Source: Akkermansiaceae bacterium (GTDB lineage Bacteria; Verrucomicrobiota; Verrucomicrobiia; Verrucomicrobiales; Akkermansiaceae). From it: a stretch of DNA of 64,000 nt. The stretch is from the NCBI GenBank assembly GCA_024233115.1, contig JACKQB010000007.1:62001-126000 (forward strand), in the 5' to 3' direction. The position numbers were made by a program, and so were the translations under genes. A model generated the notes under the pieces. It did no database searches. It saw only the letters and a program-made list of their open reading frames with translations, and was not told the origin of the DNA. This document shows positions 27,192 to 35,712 of the stretch, in pieces (within the stretch, counting starts at the first letter, position 1; each line of letters opens with the position of its first letter).

Positions 27192-28109
27192 TCAATCCCA
27201 GTGGGTCATTGCCTTGAGACCACTGAGTCGACTCTCGATCTCCGCGTCGGTGACGGTTTCCAGTCTGCGGGTGGAAAAATCCTCGCAGGTGAAGCTGGCC
27301 AGGATGGATCCGCGCAAAATTGCGTTACGGATTTGCTCAAAGGAAAACCCGGTGCCTCCTTGTGATGCGAGGTATCCCGCCATGGCGCCTAGAAAAGTAT
27401 CGCCGGCACCTGTCGGATCGACGATTTCGCGCAGCGGCCAGGCATGGAAGCGGAAGATTGCATGATCGGGGCCAAAGAGGATGGCCCCAAACTCACCGAG
27501 CTTGATGACGACGTATTGCGGCCCCTTTTCCAATAGCTTCTCCCCCGCCAGGATCAGGTTGCTCACCCCGGCGTATTCACGCGCCTCGCCCTCGTTGATC
27601 ACCAGCAGGTCGATGCGCTGCATCACCTCGTCGAGTCGGTCCCGGGCGATCTCGATCCAGAGGTCCATGGTGTCGGCGACGACAAACTTTTCTGCCGCAG
27701 TGCATTGGTCGAGCATCTGGATCTGGTTGTCGGGCGACATGTTGGCAGGCACGACGATACGGCTACCGGCCATCTCCCCGGGAATCCGGACCTCCCAGTT
27801 TTCCAGCACATTCAGCCCGACCCGGTGCGTGGTCCGGTCGTTCATGTTCTCATGGTATTCCCCCGTCCAGGTAAACGACTCACCTTCGGACCTGGCGACG
27901 CCTGCCAGCGACACCCCGTGCCCCTCCAGCATTTTCAAGTGCTCTTCAGGATAATCATGGCCAACCACGCCCACCAGATAGGCGGGTTTGCAGAAGTAGC
28001 TGGCGGCCAGCGACGCGTAGGCAGCCGAGCCGCCTAACAAATTTTCAGCTTCAGCTGTGGGAGTGGATACGTTGTCGATGGCGATGGTTCCGCCGATGAT
28101 GATAGACAT
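27192..28109 (-). CDS. PfkB-family carbohydrate/nucleoside kinase
   Basis: This 305-residue protein has the N-terminal IIIGGTIAIDNVSTP and GGSAAYASLAAS glycine patch, and the C-terminal signature DPTGAGDTFLGAMAGYLA containing the catalytic Asp. It belongs to the ribokinase/PfkB superfamily and transfers phosphate from ATP to a sugar or nucleoside; the substrate cannot be read. The ATG at 28109 is preferred over the upstream frame to 28349, whose N-terminus is unlike the family and overlaps thiE. thiE lies 52 bases upstream in the same direction, so the two may be co-transcribed. The leader has degenerate 7-bp repeats. Confidence 0.88.
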   Translation of the reverse strand: MSIIIGGTIAIDNVSTPTAEAENLLGGSAAYASLAASYFCKPAYLVGVVGHDYPEEHLKMLEGHGVSLAGVARSEGESFTWTGEYHENMNDRTTHRVGLNVLENWEVRIPGEMAGSRIVVPANMSPDNQIQMLDQCTAAEKFVVADTMDLWIEIARDRLDEVMQRIDLLVINEGEAREYAGVSNLILAGEKLLEKGPQYVVIKLGEFGAILFGPDHAIFRFHAWPLREIVDPTGAGDTFLGAMAGYLASQGGTGFSFEQIRNAILRGSILASFTCEDFSTRRLETVTDAEIESRLSGLKAMTHWD

Positions 28110-28116
28110 GGTTGTG

Positions 28117-28151
28117 AATGGATAATTGGATGATTGAAAAATGGATGATTG
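28117..28151 (-). repeat. Degenerate heptamer array in pfkB leader
   Basis: Units AATGGAT, AATTGGA, TGATTGA, AAAATGG and ATGATTG (plus-strand sense) end seven bases from the start codon. TGGATGATTG recurs at 28127 and 28142. Confidence 0.55.
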
Positions 28152-28161
28152 CGTGGGTTGA

Positions 28162-28836
28162 TCACGCTTTGAGCCGGGTGACCACTTCGCGTGTCGCGGC
28201 GGAGATATCGTCGGCCTGGAGCAGCGCGGAGACAATGACCACGCGACGGGCACCTGAGGCAAGAACCAATTCAAGATTATCGGGTTTGATGCCACCGATA
28301 CAAAACACGGGGACACGTGAACCCACTTCGTTTTCCACTGCGGAAACATTCTCCAGTCCGATTCCCGGCCGGCCTTTTTTGGTAGGCGTGGGAAACAACG
28401 GCCCGAAGCCGATGTAGTCGAACCCTTCCTCCAGCGCCGCCTTCGCCTGCTCCGGGGAATGGGTCGACCTGCCGACGATCATTGTTTCCCCGACCACCCG
28501 CCTGACCTCCGCAAGCGAGCCATCGTCCTGGCCAATATGGACACCATCGGCACCCACGGCCATGGCCACCTCCGGAAAATCATTGATGACCAATGGCACC
28601 GCATAAGCCCGGCATAACCCGACCAAACCCGTGGCAGGCCCCTCAAGCAAGCGCATCACGCCAGCCGCATCGTATCCTTTGGCACGGAGTTGCAGCACGC
28701 CCACCCCACCCTGGAGCAGCTGTTCCGCGACCTGCTCCATCCCCTCCACCGCCACATAACCCATGTCCAGGATTCCATAGAGCAGGGCATTATCGATCGA
28801 TTTTCCAGGTCTTGGTTGTTGGTCAGTCGCTTGCAC
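28162..28836 (-). CDS. thiE: Thiamine-phosphate synthase
   Basis: ThiE joins HMP-pyrophosphate and thiazole phosphate to thiamine monophosphate. The TIM-barrel signatures are present: LYGILDMGYV and GGVGVLQLRAK near the N-terminus, VPLVINDFPEVAMAVGADGVHIGQDD, GFGPLFPTPTKKG and VFCIGGI. The enzyme should begin shortly before ALLYGILD; no ATG lies there in frame. The GTG at 28836 gives 224 residues and directly follows a heptamer-repeat leader, so I choose it. A longer ATG frame to 28950 reads through that repeat and is unlikely. The next gene downstream is the PfkB kinase. Confidence 0.85.
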   Translation of the reverse strand: MQATDQQPRPGKSIDNALLYGILDMGYVAVEGMEQVAEQLLQGGVGVLQLRAKGYDAAGVMRLLEGPATGLVGLCRAYAVPLVINDFPEVAMAVGADGVHIGQDDGSLAEVRRVVGETMIVGRSTHSPEQAKAALEEGFDYIGFGPLFPTPTKKGRPGIGLENVSAVENEVGSRVPVFCIGGIKPDNLELVLASGARRVVIVSALLQADDISAATREVVTRLKA

Positions 28837-28848
28837 GCCATTGGCACT

Positions 28849-28883
28849 AAATGATAAATGACAAATGATAAATGCTAAATTCA
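28849..28883 (-). repeat. Heptamer tandem array in thiE leader
   Basis: AAATGAT, AAATGAC, AAATGAT, AAATGCT and AAATTCA (plus strand) end 12 bases upstream of the proposed GTG start of thiE. The coding-strand sense is ATTTATC-like and nearly free of G. Confidence 0.85.
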
Positions 28884-29011
28884 ATTGCCATCCCGTCTTT
28901 CCTCGGCTATCACGCGCCCGCACAGCCGACGAGTGCTCATTCTCGTGCATCCATTTTTATCCATTTTTTCCATTTCCTATCTCTTTCCACCAGTATCCAC
29001 CATCCACCGCC

Positions 29012-29917
29012 ATGGCTGAATCACCATCATCAACCAAGTCTCCCGCACCGATTGCAGAAATCGATCACGGCCCCAGCAAACTCGACCAGTTTCTCGAGGA
29101 TCACTCTAAAAAACTCGTCATCGCCGCGATCCTCATTGCCCTTGGGGTCGTTGCCTACGTCGTTTACGACGGCCTCGCCGAAGCCAAGGCCCAGGAAGCT
29201 GGCTCGGCCCTCCTTGAGGCTCAGAAAGTCGCTGATTACCAGGACGTTATCAAAAAATGGCCCGACAGCAACGCCGCTGCCAGCGCCCTCCCACTCATGG
29301 CGGAACTCCAGTGGACCGATTCCCAACCCGACTCGATTGCAACGCTTGAGGAATTCATCAGTAAACACCCTGGGCATCCGTCCATCGCAACGGCCAAAGT
29401 CAGCCTCGGACTCCGACTGCTCGAACAGGGAAAAACCGACGAGGCGTCGGAAATCCTCAGCGAGATTGCTGACAGTGACAAGGCCACCTACATCGCCCCC
29501 CTCGCCTGTATCGCCCTGGGTGACATCGCCAAGGCCGCCAACAAGCCGGATGATGCCAAGCAATGGTATGAAAAAGCCCAGACGGACCCCTCCGAGCAAG
29601 GCAATGCCTTTAAGGACATCGCGGCGGCCCGCCTCATTCTGGTCAATGCCAAACCACCGGTAAAAATCAAACCGGCACTCCCGGAGCCACCCAAGCCAGA
29701 CAGCCCGGCAACCCCGACTGTACCCGCTCCTCTTCTCGAGCAGCCGGATACTCCGGAGACCGCCCCCGAAACCGCCCCGGAGACAACTCCCCAGACAACT
29801 CCAGAAACCGATCCCCCCAGCCCGACTCCGCCCGCTTCCGCTCCGGCAGCTCCAGCGCCACCTGCCCCCCCGGTTGAAAACGAGCCGGCGAAACCCGCTC
29901 CGACGCCCGCCCCATAA
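29012..29917 (+). CDS. Membrane-anchored TPR protein, YfgM-like, with Pro-rich tail
   Basis: The protein has 301 residues from ATG 29012. After a short N-terminal part comes a single membrane helix (KLVIAAILIALGVVAYVVYDGL, about 36-57). A helical TPR-like region of about 160 residues follows (LGLRLLEQGKTDEASEILSEIADS, ALGDIAKAANKPDDAKQWYEKA). The last 75 residues are a Pro/Thr/Glu-rich tail with repeated PETAPETTPQTTP-type units. The N-terminal layout resembles YfgM, an inner-membrane protein linked to the periplasmic chaperone network. The tail is probably disordered. The bactofilin gene follows after 76 bases in the same direction. Confidence 0.75.
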   Translation: MAESPSSTKSPAPIAEIDHGPSKLDQFLEDHSKKLVIAAILIALGVVAYVVYDGLAEAKAQEAGSALLEAQKVADYQDVIKKWPDSNAAASALPLMAELQWTDSQPDSIATLEEFISKHPGHPSIATAKVSLGLRLLEQGKTDEASEILSEIADSDKATYIAPLACIALGDIAKAANKPDDAKQWYEKAQTDPSEQGNAFKDIAAARLILVNAKPPVKIKPALPEPPKPDSPATPTVPAPLLEQPDTPETAPETAPETTPQTTPETDPPSPTPPASAPAAPAPPAPPVENEPAKPAPTPAP

Positions 29918-29993
29918 AAAAGTTTTTTAAATTTCCCCTTGATATCTAGGGGGTTTTACGACTTATTCACATAACAACCACATCCATTCCACC

Positions 29994-30572
29994 GTGTTTC
30001 AAAAAGTAATAGGACAAAAACCAGAATCCGGCACATCTTCCGCCGGACCCGCCAAGAACGACACCCCAGCAAGTGCTCCGGCATCGAGCGCCAGCAGCGC
30101 TTCGCCTGCCCGCCCGAGTGCATCAAGTCCCAGTGGACGCAATGTGCTCAGCTCTGATGTGGAAATCAAAGGTAGTATCAAATTTTCCAATGATCTTGTG
30201 GTAGACGGCAAGATTGAAGGCCAGATTGAGTCCGATGGCTCACTCACTGTCGGCGAAAACGCCCGTATCAAGGCCGAGATCAAAACCCGCTCCGTCATCA
30301 TCTACGGTAAAGTCCACGGCAACATTGAAGTCACCGACAAGGTAGAACTCAAAGCGAACGCCGAACTGGTAGGCGACATCAAAGCCGCGTCCCTCTCGAT
30401 CGAGCCTGGTGCCGTCTTTGTCGGTAAGTCCACCGTTGGCACCCCCTCTTTGAAACCACAGCAAACCCCGGGAGGCAACCAAGGACCATCCAACCAGCCC
30501 AACCAACCGAATAAGGGAAACCCACAAAGTGGCGGACAGCAGGGCGGCTCCAAGTTAGCAAACGCCTCCTAA
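29994..30572 (+). CDS. Bactofilin
   Basis: This 192-residue protein has a central bactofilin (DUF583) beta-helix domain (about 50-145; VEIKGSIKFSNDLVVDGKIEGQIE, RSVIIYGKVHGNIEV, LVGDIKAASLSIEPGAVFVG). Flexible Ser/Ala/Pro-rich N- and Gln/Asn/Pro-rich C-terminal tails flank it, as usual. Bactofilins polymerise without nucleotide into membrane-associated scaffolds that guide cell-wall synthesis or appendage placement. Translation starts at GTG 29994, preceded by a G-poor leader. A terminator follows at 30617-30654. Confidence 0.93.
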   Translation: MFQKVIGQKPESGTSSAGPAKNDTPASAPASSASSASPARPSASSPSGRNVLSSDVEIKGSIKFSNDLVVDGKIEGQIESDGSLTVGENARIKAEIKTRSVIIYGKVHGNIEVTDKVELKANAELVGDIKAASLSIEPGAVFVGKSTVGTPSLKPQQTPGGNQGPSNQPNQPNKGNPQSGGQQGGSKLANAS

Positions 30573-30616
30573 CGGCATCTCAGGGACTTGATTCCCCCTA
30601 GATAACAATTCCTAAC

Positions 30617-30654
30617 ACCCGCCGCAGGTATCCACCCGCAGGCGGGTTTTTTTT
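30617..30654 (+). terminator. Intrinsic terminator of the bactofilin gene
   Basis: ACCCGCC (30617-30623) pairs with GGCGGGT (30641-30647), followed by a run of eight T. Confidence 0.85.
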
Positions 30655-30756
30655 CTTCCCTGTCCCCTGTCCCCTGGTCCTCATTCGCATCCTGCAAGAT
30701 ACCGGCACCCGAACAACCATCCACCCCGGCAACACCACCCACACGCCCCCCAATCC

Positions 30757-31737
30757 ATGCCTCTTTTTTTCAACAGAAAACGGTCCACTTCAGACGATAA
30801 AACCAGCGTCAGAAAAAACACCATCAGTCTGACTTGCCCGGAGTGCGGTTTCGAGCAATTCGAATCCAAAATGGCGGTGTCCACCTATTGCCGTGGTTGT
30901 GGTGGACATTATAAAATCATCGAAGGGAAAGCCATCAAAACCAAAAAAAACCCCAGCAATCCTTATGCATCACTGAAAGACAGTAGTTCAAAGCCCCGGG
31001 TGCGCGATACCGACGACACCACCAGTACGGGTGACACAAAAACCACCGGCCAGCCCGGCCCCCAATCGGAGACACAGCCACACAAGCCTGTCAGCCCCCC
31101 GATCAAGCCCGGCACGCCACCCGGCTCCAACCCAGGCACCCACCCCAGGCCCGTCCCTCCCACCTCGGAACTCGTTCGCAAAGCAGCCGCCGGCACAGGC
31201 TTCTTTCAAACCAAGGTTCCAGCACGCAACGTCAAGTGTTTCGATTGCGGTAAAGAACACCGGGCACCTGGTGAGGCCAGCTCGACACTTTGCCCTGCTT
31301 GCGGTGCCTATATTGCCCTGAAAGACTACGAGATACACGACAACTGGAATCGGCGTATCCAGACCCGCGGCAATGTTACCATCCACAAGAAAGCCACCGT
31401 CACCGGCATCACCATCCGCTGCCATCACCTGCTGGTGAATGGTGCCCTAACAGGTGGAGTCGATTGCTCCGGCGACTTCACCCTCCGAAGCCATGGAAAA
31501 ATCATGGGGAAAGTCCACTGCAAACGACTCATCATCGAAAAGCGCGCCAAGGTGGAGTTCTCCAACCCGGTCGTCTGTGAAGATGCGATCATCGACGGCA
31601 ACGTCGTGGGTCATTTTACCTGCACCGGCAAGCTCCACTTGAAAAAGAAGGCTACCCTCACCGGCGATATCAAGGTGGCCACCATGGCCGTCGAAGAAGG
31701 TGCACGCCACCACGGAAGAATGTCCATAGGGCAGTGA
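30757..31737 (+). CDS. Bactofilin-like protein with two zinc ribbons
   Basis: This 326-residue protein has a first zinc ribbon (CPECGF...YCRGCGG, about 28-50). A Pro/Thr/Ser-rich linker leads to a second ribbon (CFDCGKEH...LCPACGAY, about 163-187). A C-terminal polymer-forming beta-helix spans about 205-326 (VTIHKKATVTGITIRCHHLLVNGALTG, HGKIMGKVHCKRLIIEKRAKVEF, ATLTGDIKVATMAVEEGA). The fold places it in the bactofilin superfamily, but the two Cys4 modules are not part of ordinary bactofilins and suggest metal-dependent binding to a partner or nucleic acid. It has its own leader after the terminator of the first bactofilin. Confidence 0.85.
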   Translation: MPLFFNRKRSTSDDKTSVRKNTISLTCPECGFEQFESKMAVSTYCRGCGGHYKIIEGKAIKTKKNPSNPYASLKDSSSKPRVRDTDDTTSTGDTKTTGQPGPQSETQPHKPVSPPIKPGTPPGSNPGTHPRPVPPTSELVRKAAAGTGFFQTKVPARNVKCFDCGKEHRAPGEASSTLCPACGAYIALKDYEIHDNWNRRIQTRGNVTIHKKATVTGITIRCHHLLVNGALTGGVDCSGDFTLRSHGKIMGKVHCKRLIIEKRAKVEFSNPVVCEDAIIDGNVVGHFTCTGKLHLKKKATLTGDIKVATMAVEEGARHHGRMSIGQ

Positions 31738-31820
31738 GCATTCCTTGATAGAAAACCGGAAGCGACCAAGCTTACCATCTTCCATCTTGCAGTCTGCCGT
31801 CTTGTGTCTAAATTACTCCC

Positions 31821-32759
31821 ATGCCAAGTAATTCCCTTGACCTCCGTAATGAAATCCTGCGGCTGAAAAAAGAACGCAACGCCGTCATTCTAGCCCATAA
31901 TTACCAAACCGGTGATATCCAGGACATTGCCGACTACGTGGGCGACTCACTCGGGCTCGCCTACCGTGCCCAGGAAACGGATGCCGATGTCATCGCCTTC
32001 TGTGGTGTCCATTTCATGGCCGAAACCGCCAAGATCGTCAACCCTAACAAAACCGTCGTCCTCCCCGACAAGGACGCCGGTTGTTCTCTGGAGGAATCCT
32101 GCCCCGCCGATGATTTGGAAAAATACCTCAACGATAACGCTGAGAAAAATTACTACGTCATTGCCTACATCAACTGCTCCGCCGGAGTCAAGGCTCTCTG
32201 TGATGTGATCTGCACCTCCGGCAACGCCGTAAAAATCGTCAACCAAGCCCCCAAGGATCGCCCCATCCTCTTTGTCCCCGACGCCAATCTCGGTGCCTGG
32301 GTCATGGAACAGACAGGTCGGAAAATGGATCTCTGGCAGGGCTCGTGCTACGTCCACGTCGAGTTCACCCGCGACTCGATCAATAAAATCAAAGCCGAAT
32401 ACCCGGACGCCCTCGTCGTCGCCCACCCCGAATGCACCACAGCTGTTAGAATGCTGGCCGACGAGGTGTGCTCGACCGAGAAAATGGTTGGCTACTGCAA
32501 AAATGCACCCGTCAAGAACATCATCGTGGTAACGGAGAGCGGTATGCTCCACAGACTGCAAAAAGAAGCTCCGGACAAGAACCTCATCGCCGGCCCCACC
32601 GATCGCTGCGCATGCAATGACTGCAAGTTCATGAAGATGAACACCCTCCAGAAACTCCACGATTGCCTGGATAAGCTCGAGCCTCAAGTTGTGCTACCCG
32701 AGAACGTCCGCAAGCGTGCCGAAGCCCCATTGCTGCGCATGCTCGAGCAGAGCAAGTAA
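31821..32759 (+). CDS. nadA: Quinolinate synthase NadA
   Basis: NadA condenses iminoaspartate with dihydroxyacetone phosphate to quinolinate in NAD synthesis, using a [4Fe-4S] cluster. Signatures are AVILAHNYQTGDIQDIADYVGDSLGLA, CGVHFMAETAKI, AHPECTTAV and the C-terminal CACNDCKFMKMNTL cluster region. The length of 312 residues is typical of the short NadA type. nadB and nadC are not in the window. The leader has no Shine-Dalgarno sequence. Confidence 0.97.
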   Translation: MPSNSLDLRNEILRLKKERNAVILAHNYQTGDIQDIADYVGDSLGLAYRAQETDADVIAFCGVHFMAETAKIVNPNKTVVLPDKDAGCSLEESCPADDLEKYLNDNAEKNYYVIAYINCSAGVKALCDVICTSGNAVKIVNQAPKDRPILFVPDANLGAWVMEQTGRKMDLWQGSCYVHVEFTRDSINKIKAEYPDALVVAHPECTTAVRMLADEVCSTEKMVGYCKNAPVKNIIVVTESGMLHRLQKEAPDKNLIAGPTDRCACNDCKFMKMNTLQKLHDCLDKLEPQVVLPENVRKRAEAPLLRMLEQSK

Positions 32760-32884
32760 CCACGCCTCCCCATCTGCGCGAGCGGATACCGAGGATCTGT
32801 GCTCATCCGTTTCTTCTGTGTTAAAAAACAAATCTTCAACACCGCCCCGCCATCTCCAAGCCGAATACACCTAACAGCAACATC

Positions 32885-34891
32885 ATGAAAACCATCAAAG
32901 CCATTATCATGACCTCCACCTTGGCCATTCTAACACCATCCGTCCAAGCGGAGAGTCTTCCCATCATTCCCAAGCCACTCAAGGCAACCCAGCTGGAAGG
33001 TCATTACGCGATCAATGCCCAGACTGCAATCCGCTACCAGGCCAGCCTTCGGAAAGAAGCCGGGCTGCTCGCCGCGGGTATTGAAAAAGCCACCGGCATA
33101 GCACCCAAACTCTACGACGCCCGGCTTCGTATCGCACTGCCATCGCCGATCTTGCTCAGTATCGACGGCGATGACGCTCTCCGGGAGGCCTACGACATGG
33201 AGGTAGGTCCGAAAGGCATCACCATCAGGGGCACCGACTCCGCTGGCGTTTTCTATGGCTGCCAATCCCTGCTCCAACTAATCCCGCTGGAAGGTGAAAA
33301 AAATGTTCCCGCCTGTAAGATTTCCGACCAGCCGCGCTTTGGCTGGCGTGGTATGCACCTCGACGTGGGCCGACACATGTTTGCCCCCAAGGACATCAAG
33401 AAATTCATCGACTGGCTTGCAGTCCACAAGATGAACACCTTCCATTGGCACCTGACTGAAGACCAGGGCTGGCGCATTGAGATTAAGAAATACCCGAAAC
33501 TTACCAGCATCGGTGGATTCCGCGCATCCTCGCCACCCTACGGAAACCGTGGTGGCTCGGACGGTACACGCTATGGTGGTTTTTACACACAGGAACAGAT
33601 CAAGGACATCGTCGCCTATGCCCGGGAGCGCCACATCACCATCGTTCCGGAAATCGATATGCCCGGTCACATGGCGGCGGCCATCACCGCCTACCCGTGG
33701 CTCGGAAACGATGATATCCCTAACTACAAACCACAGGTCTACGGTCGCTGGGGAGTTCACCCCTATGTGCTTGCGCCCAAAGAAGAAACCTTCAAGTGGA
33801 TCGACGATGTGCTCACTGAGCTCTGTGAGCTTTTCCCCTCCACCTACATCCACATCGGTGGTGACGAGGCCCCCAAGGGACAGTGGAAACAATCCAAATT
33901 CGCCCAGTCGGTGATGCAACGTGAAGGCTGTAAAAACGAACACGATCTCCAGTCCTACTTCATTGGCAGGGTCGATCAAATGCTTACCAAGCGCGGACGC
34001 AAACTGATCGGCTGGGACGAGATCCGCGAGGGTGGACTCTCACCCAACGCCACGATGATGCTGTGGCGCGGCTGGGATCACGCGATTGCATCTGTCAATG
34101 AAGGTCATGATGTGGTGATGGCGCCAGGCTCGCACACCTACTTCGACCACTATCAGTATGACCCGGCCGCGATCCTGAGTCAGGGACCCGAGTATGAGGC
34201 TATCGGAGGACACCGCACCATTGAAAGCGTTTACTCCTTCAACCCGGTGCCCAAGGAATTCCAAGGTACGCCCAAGGCCAGGCATATCCTCGGTTGCCAG
34301 GCCCAGCTCTGGACCGAATACATGAAAACCTGGGACAAGGTGGAGTATCGCGCCTTCCCCCGGATCGCAGCCCTTGCAGAGGTCGCGTGGACCGCACAGG
34401 ACAAGCGTGAATTCAAGGACTTCATGACCCGACTCAAACCGATGCTCGCCCGCTACAAGGCGGCTGGCATCAATACATTCGATCCGTTTAACCCACCGGC
34501 CATCAAGGCCAAAAATGGCATGAAGGCAGACACCAATCTGCCAACCCACGGAGGCAATGACCCGGTTTTTGCGATCGACGGCAACTTGAAAACGCGCTTC
34601 TGGTCGTCCAGAGCCGTTGAAGAAGGCGACCACTTCACCGTTACATTGCCGAAAGCTAGTGCCAAGCCACATACCGTGAGTGTCTTCACCGGTGACCAGG
34701 ACGGCGGCAAGGACATGCTCGAAAACGGGGTGCTCGAAGCCCTTACCGACGGAGGCGACTGGAAAAGCATTGGCACGTTTTCCAAAGGTGGCGCAAGCGG
34801 CACGGCTCCCAGCGGCACAACCCAGGTCCGGCTCAAGGCGACCAAGGGGCAAGGCACCTGGCTGATCATCCGTGAAATCGACATCAAGTAA
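32885..34891 (+). CDS. Secreted beta-N-acetylhexosaminidase (GH20)
   Basis: This 668-residue protein has a signal peptide (IIMTSTLAILTPSVQA) and an N-terminal GH20b domain. The GH20 catalytic barrel begins FGWRGMHLDVGRHM; the catalytic pair Asp327-Glu328 lies in HIGGDEAP, with substrate-binding HWHLTEDQGW and IGWDEI. Residues about 560-668 form a C-terminal F5/8-like carbohydrate-binding domain (FAIDGNLKTRFWSS). It should release N-acetylglucosamine or N-acetylgalactosamine from chitin-, mucin- or peptidoglycan-derived glycans outside the cytoplasm. Neighbours are unrelated. Confidence 0.95.
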   Translation: MKTIKAIIMTSTLAILTPSVQAESLPIIPKPLKATQLEGHYAINAQTAIRYQASLRKEAGLLAAGIEKATGIAPKLYDARLRIALPSPILLSIDGDDALREAYDMEVGPKGITIRGTDSAGVFYGCQSLLQLIPLEGEKNVPACKISDQPRFGWRGMHLDVGRHMFAPKDIKKFIDWLAVHKMNTFHWHLTEDQGWRIEIKKYPKLTSIGGFRASSPPYGNRGGSDGTRYGGFYTQEQIKDIVAYARERHITIVPEIDMPGHMAAAITAYPWLGNDDIPNYKPQVYGRWGVHPYVLAPKEETFKWIDDVLTELCELFPSTYIHIGGDEAPKGQWKQSKFAQSVMQREGCKNEHDLQSYFIGRVDQMLTKRGRKLIGWDEIREGGLSPNATMMLWRGWDHAIASVNEGHDVVMAPGSHTYFDHYQYDPAAILSQGPEYEAIGGHRTIESVYSFNPVPKEFQGTPKARHILGCQAQLWTEYMKTWDKVEYRAFPRIAALAEVAWTAQDKREFKDFMTRLKPMLARYKAAGINTFDPFNPPAIKAKNGMKADTNLPTHGGNDPVFAIDGNLKTRFWSSRAVEEGDHFTVTLPKASAKPHTVSVFTGDQDGGKDMLENGVLEALTDGGDWKSIGTFSKGGASGTAPSGTTQVRLKATKGQGTWLIIREIDIK

Positions 34892-35013
34892 CGTGGCCGT
34901 GCTGCCTCCCCTGCGCGGTCTCCACACCCGCCCGGCTCCCCGATTGAATTTGAAGACACCACTTTCACCACATCGTAAGGGCCAGGCTGGCTGCCACATT
35001 TGATTCACTCCCC

Positions 35014-35610
35014 ATGGCAGGCCATCCCACATTTCCAAGAAAACGTGTTATCCGGTACAGTCTGGCCGTCATTCCCATGGTATTGACCGGGATGAGCGCC
35101 ACGATTATCTATCAAGGTCACAAGCTGGCCAAACCCGACAGGCGTGCATTACAAGCCTATCACCAGGAATGGCTCCAGAAACCCGGGGAGCATGGAATAT
35201 CCGTCACCCATTGCACCTTGATCGACGGCAAAGTCCCCTGCCTGCTGGTCACCCCTGATAGTGGGGTGCCCCTGGGCAGACGTGGCAAGTTGTTGCGCCG
35301 GCAAGTCCGTGAGCTCGGTCGTCCGCTGCAAGCCCATGGACACATTTCAGGGAACATCGTCCTGCTACATGGTCGTAATGGCAGGAAAGAAGATCTTCTC
35401 CCGGTTGCCGAACGATTCTGCGCCGTCGGCCTGCGCTGCATCATCCCCGATCTTCCGGCCCATGGTGAAAATCCGATACCCACCGTTCAATTTGGCCTAA
35501 GTGACTGGGAAAGGGAACTACCCTACAACGTCCTCACCACCCCCATGCCACTCTACGCCGCCATGGCCGGTTGGATTCTGAAACACATGCCTTTGCCTCC
35601 GAATCAGTAG
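35014..35610 (+). CDS. Truncated alpha/beta-hydrolase-like protein
   Basis: This 198-residue protein has a membrane anchor near the N-terminus (YSLAVIPMVLTGMSATIIYQ) and the early strands of an alpha/beta-hydrolase (NIVLLHGRNGRKEDLLPVAERF, CIIPDLPAHGENP). No nucleophile elbow (G-x-S-x-G) or acidic residue segment follows. The sequence jumps to a short end, TPMPLYAAMAGWILKHMP, which looks like the final helix of a hydrolase. This fits an internal in-frame deletion of about 100 residues. It may be inactive. The aroB gene follows after 102 bases, with a heptamer array in between. Confidence 0.6.
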   Translation: MAGHPTFPRKRVIRYSLAVIPMVLTGMSATIIYQGHKLAKPDRRALQAYHQEWLQKPGEHGISVTHCTLIDGKVPCLLVTPDSGVPLGRRGKLLRRQVRELGRPLQAHGHISGNIVLLHGRNGRKEDLLPVAERFCAVGLRCIIPDLPAHGENPIPTVQFGLSDWERELPYNVLTTPMPLYAAMAGWILKHMPLPPNQ

Positions 35611-35673
35611 GGCAGAGGTAATTCTTGCGCAGGAAGATACCCACCTATAAAACGCCCCTGGTGAGTTTTTTAC

Positions 35674-35708
35674 ATTCAAAATTCACTATTCAAAATTCAC
35701 CATTCCTC
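35674..35708 (+). repeat. Heptamer tandem array in aroB leader
   Basis: ATTCAAA, ATTCACT, ATTCAAA, ATTCACC and ATTCCTC end four bases before the aroB start codon. The array contains no G. Confidence 0.92.
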
Positions 35709-35712
35709 CCCC

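Noticed and set aside
28837..29011. TPP riboswitch before thiE
   Set aside because: The leader is short, contains a heptamer array and lacks the conserved CUGAGA and related THI-box segments.
32885..34891. C-terminal secretion module on the hexosaminidase
   Set aside because: Its last domain is an F5/8-like carbohydrate-binding domain and lacks the NLL-acidic stretch seen in the protease and the 1813-residue protein.
34040..35038. A 332-codon minus-strand frame within the GH20 gene
   Set aside because: It is antisense to a well-conserved catalytic domain and has no domain of its own.
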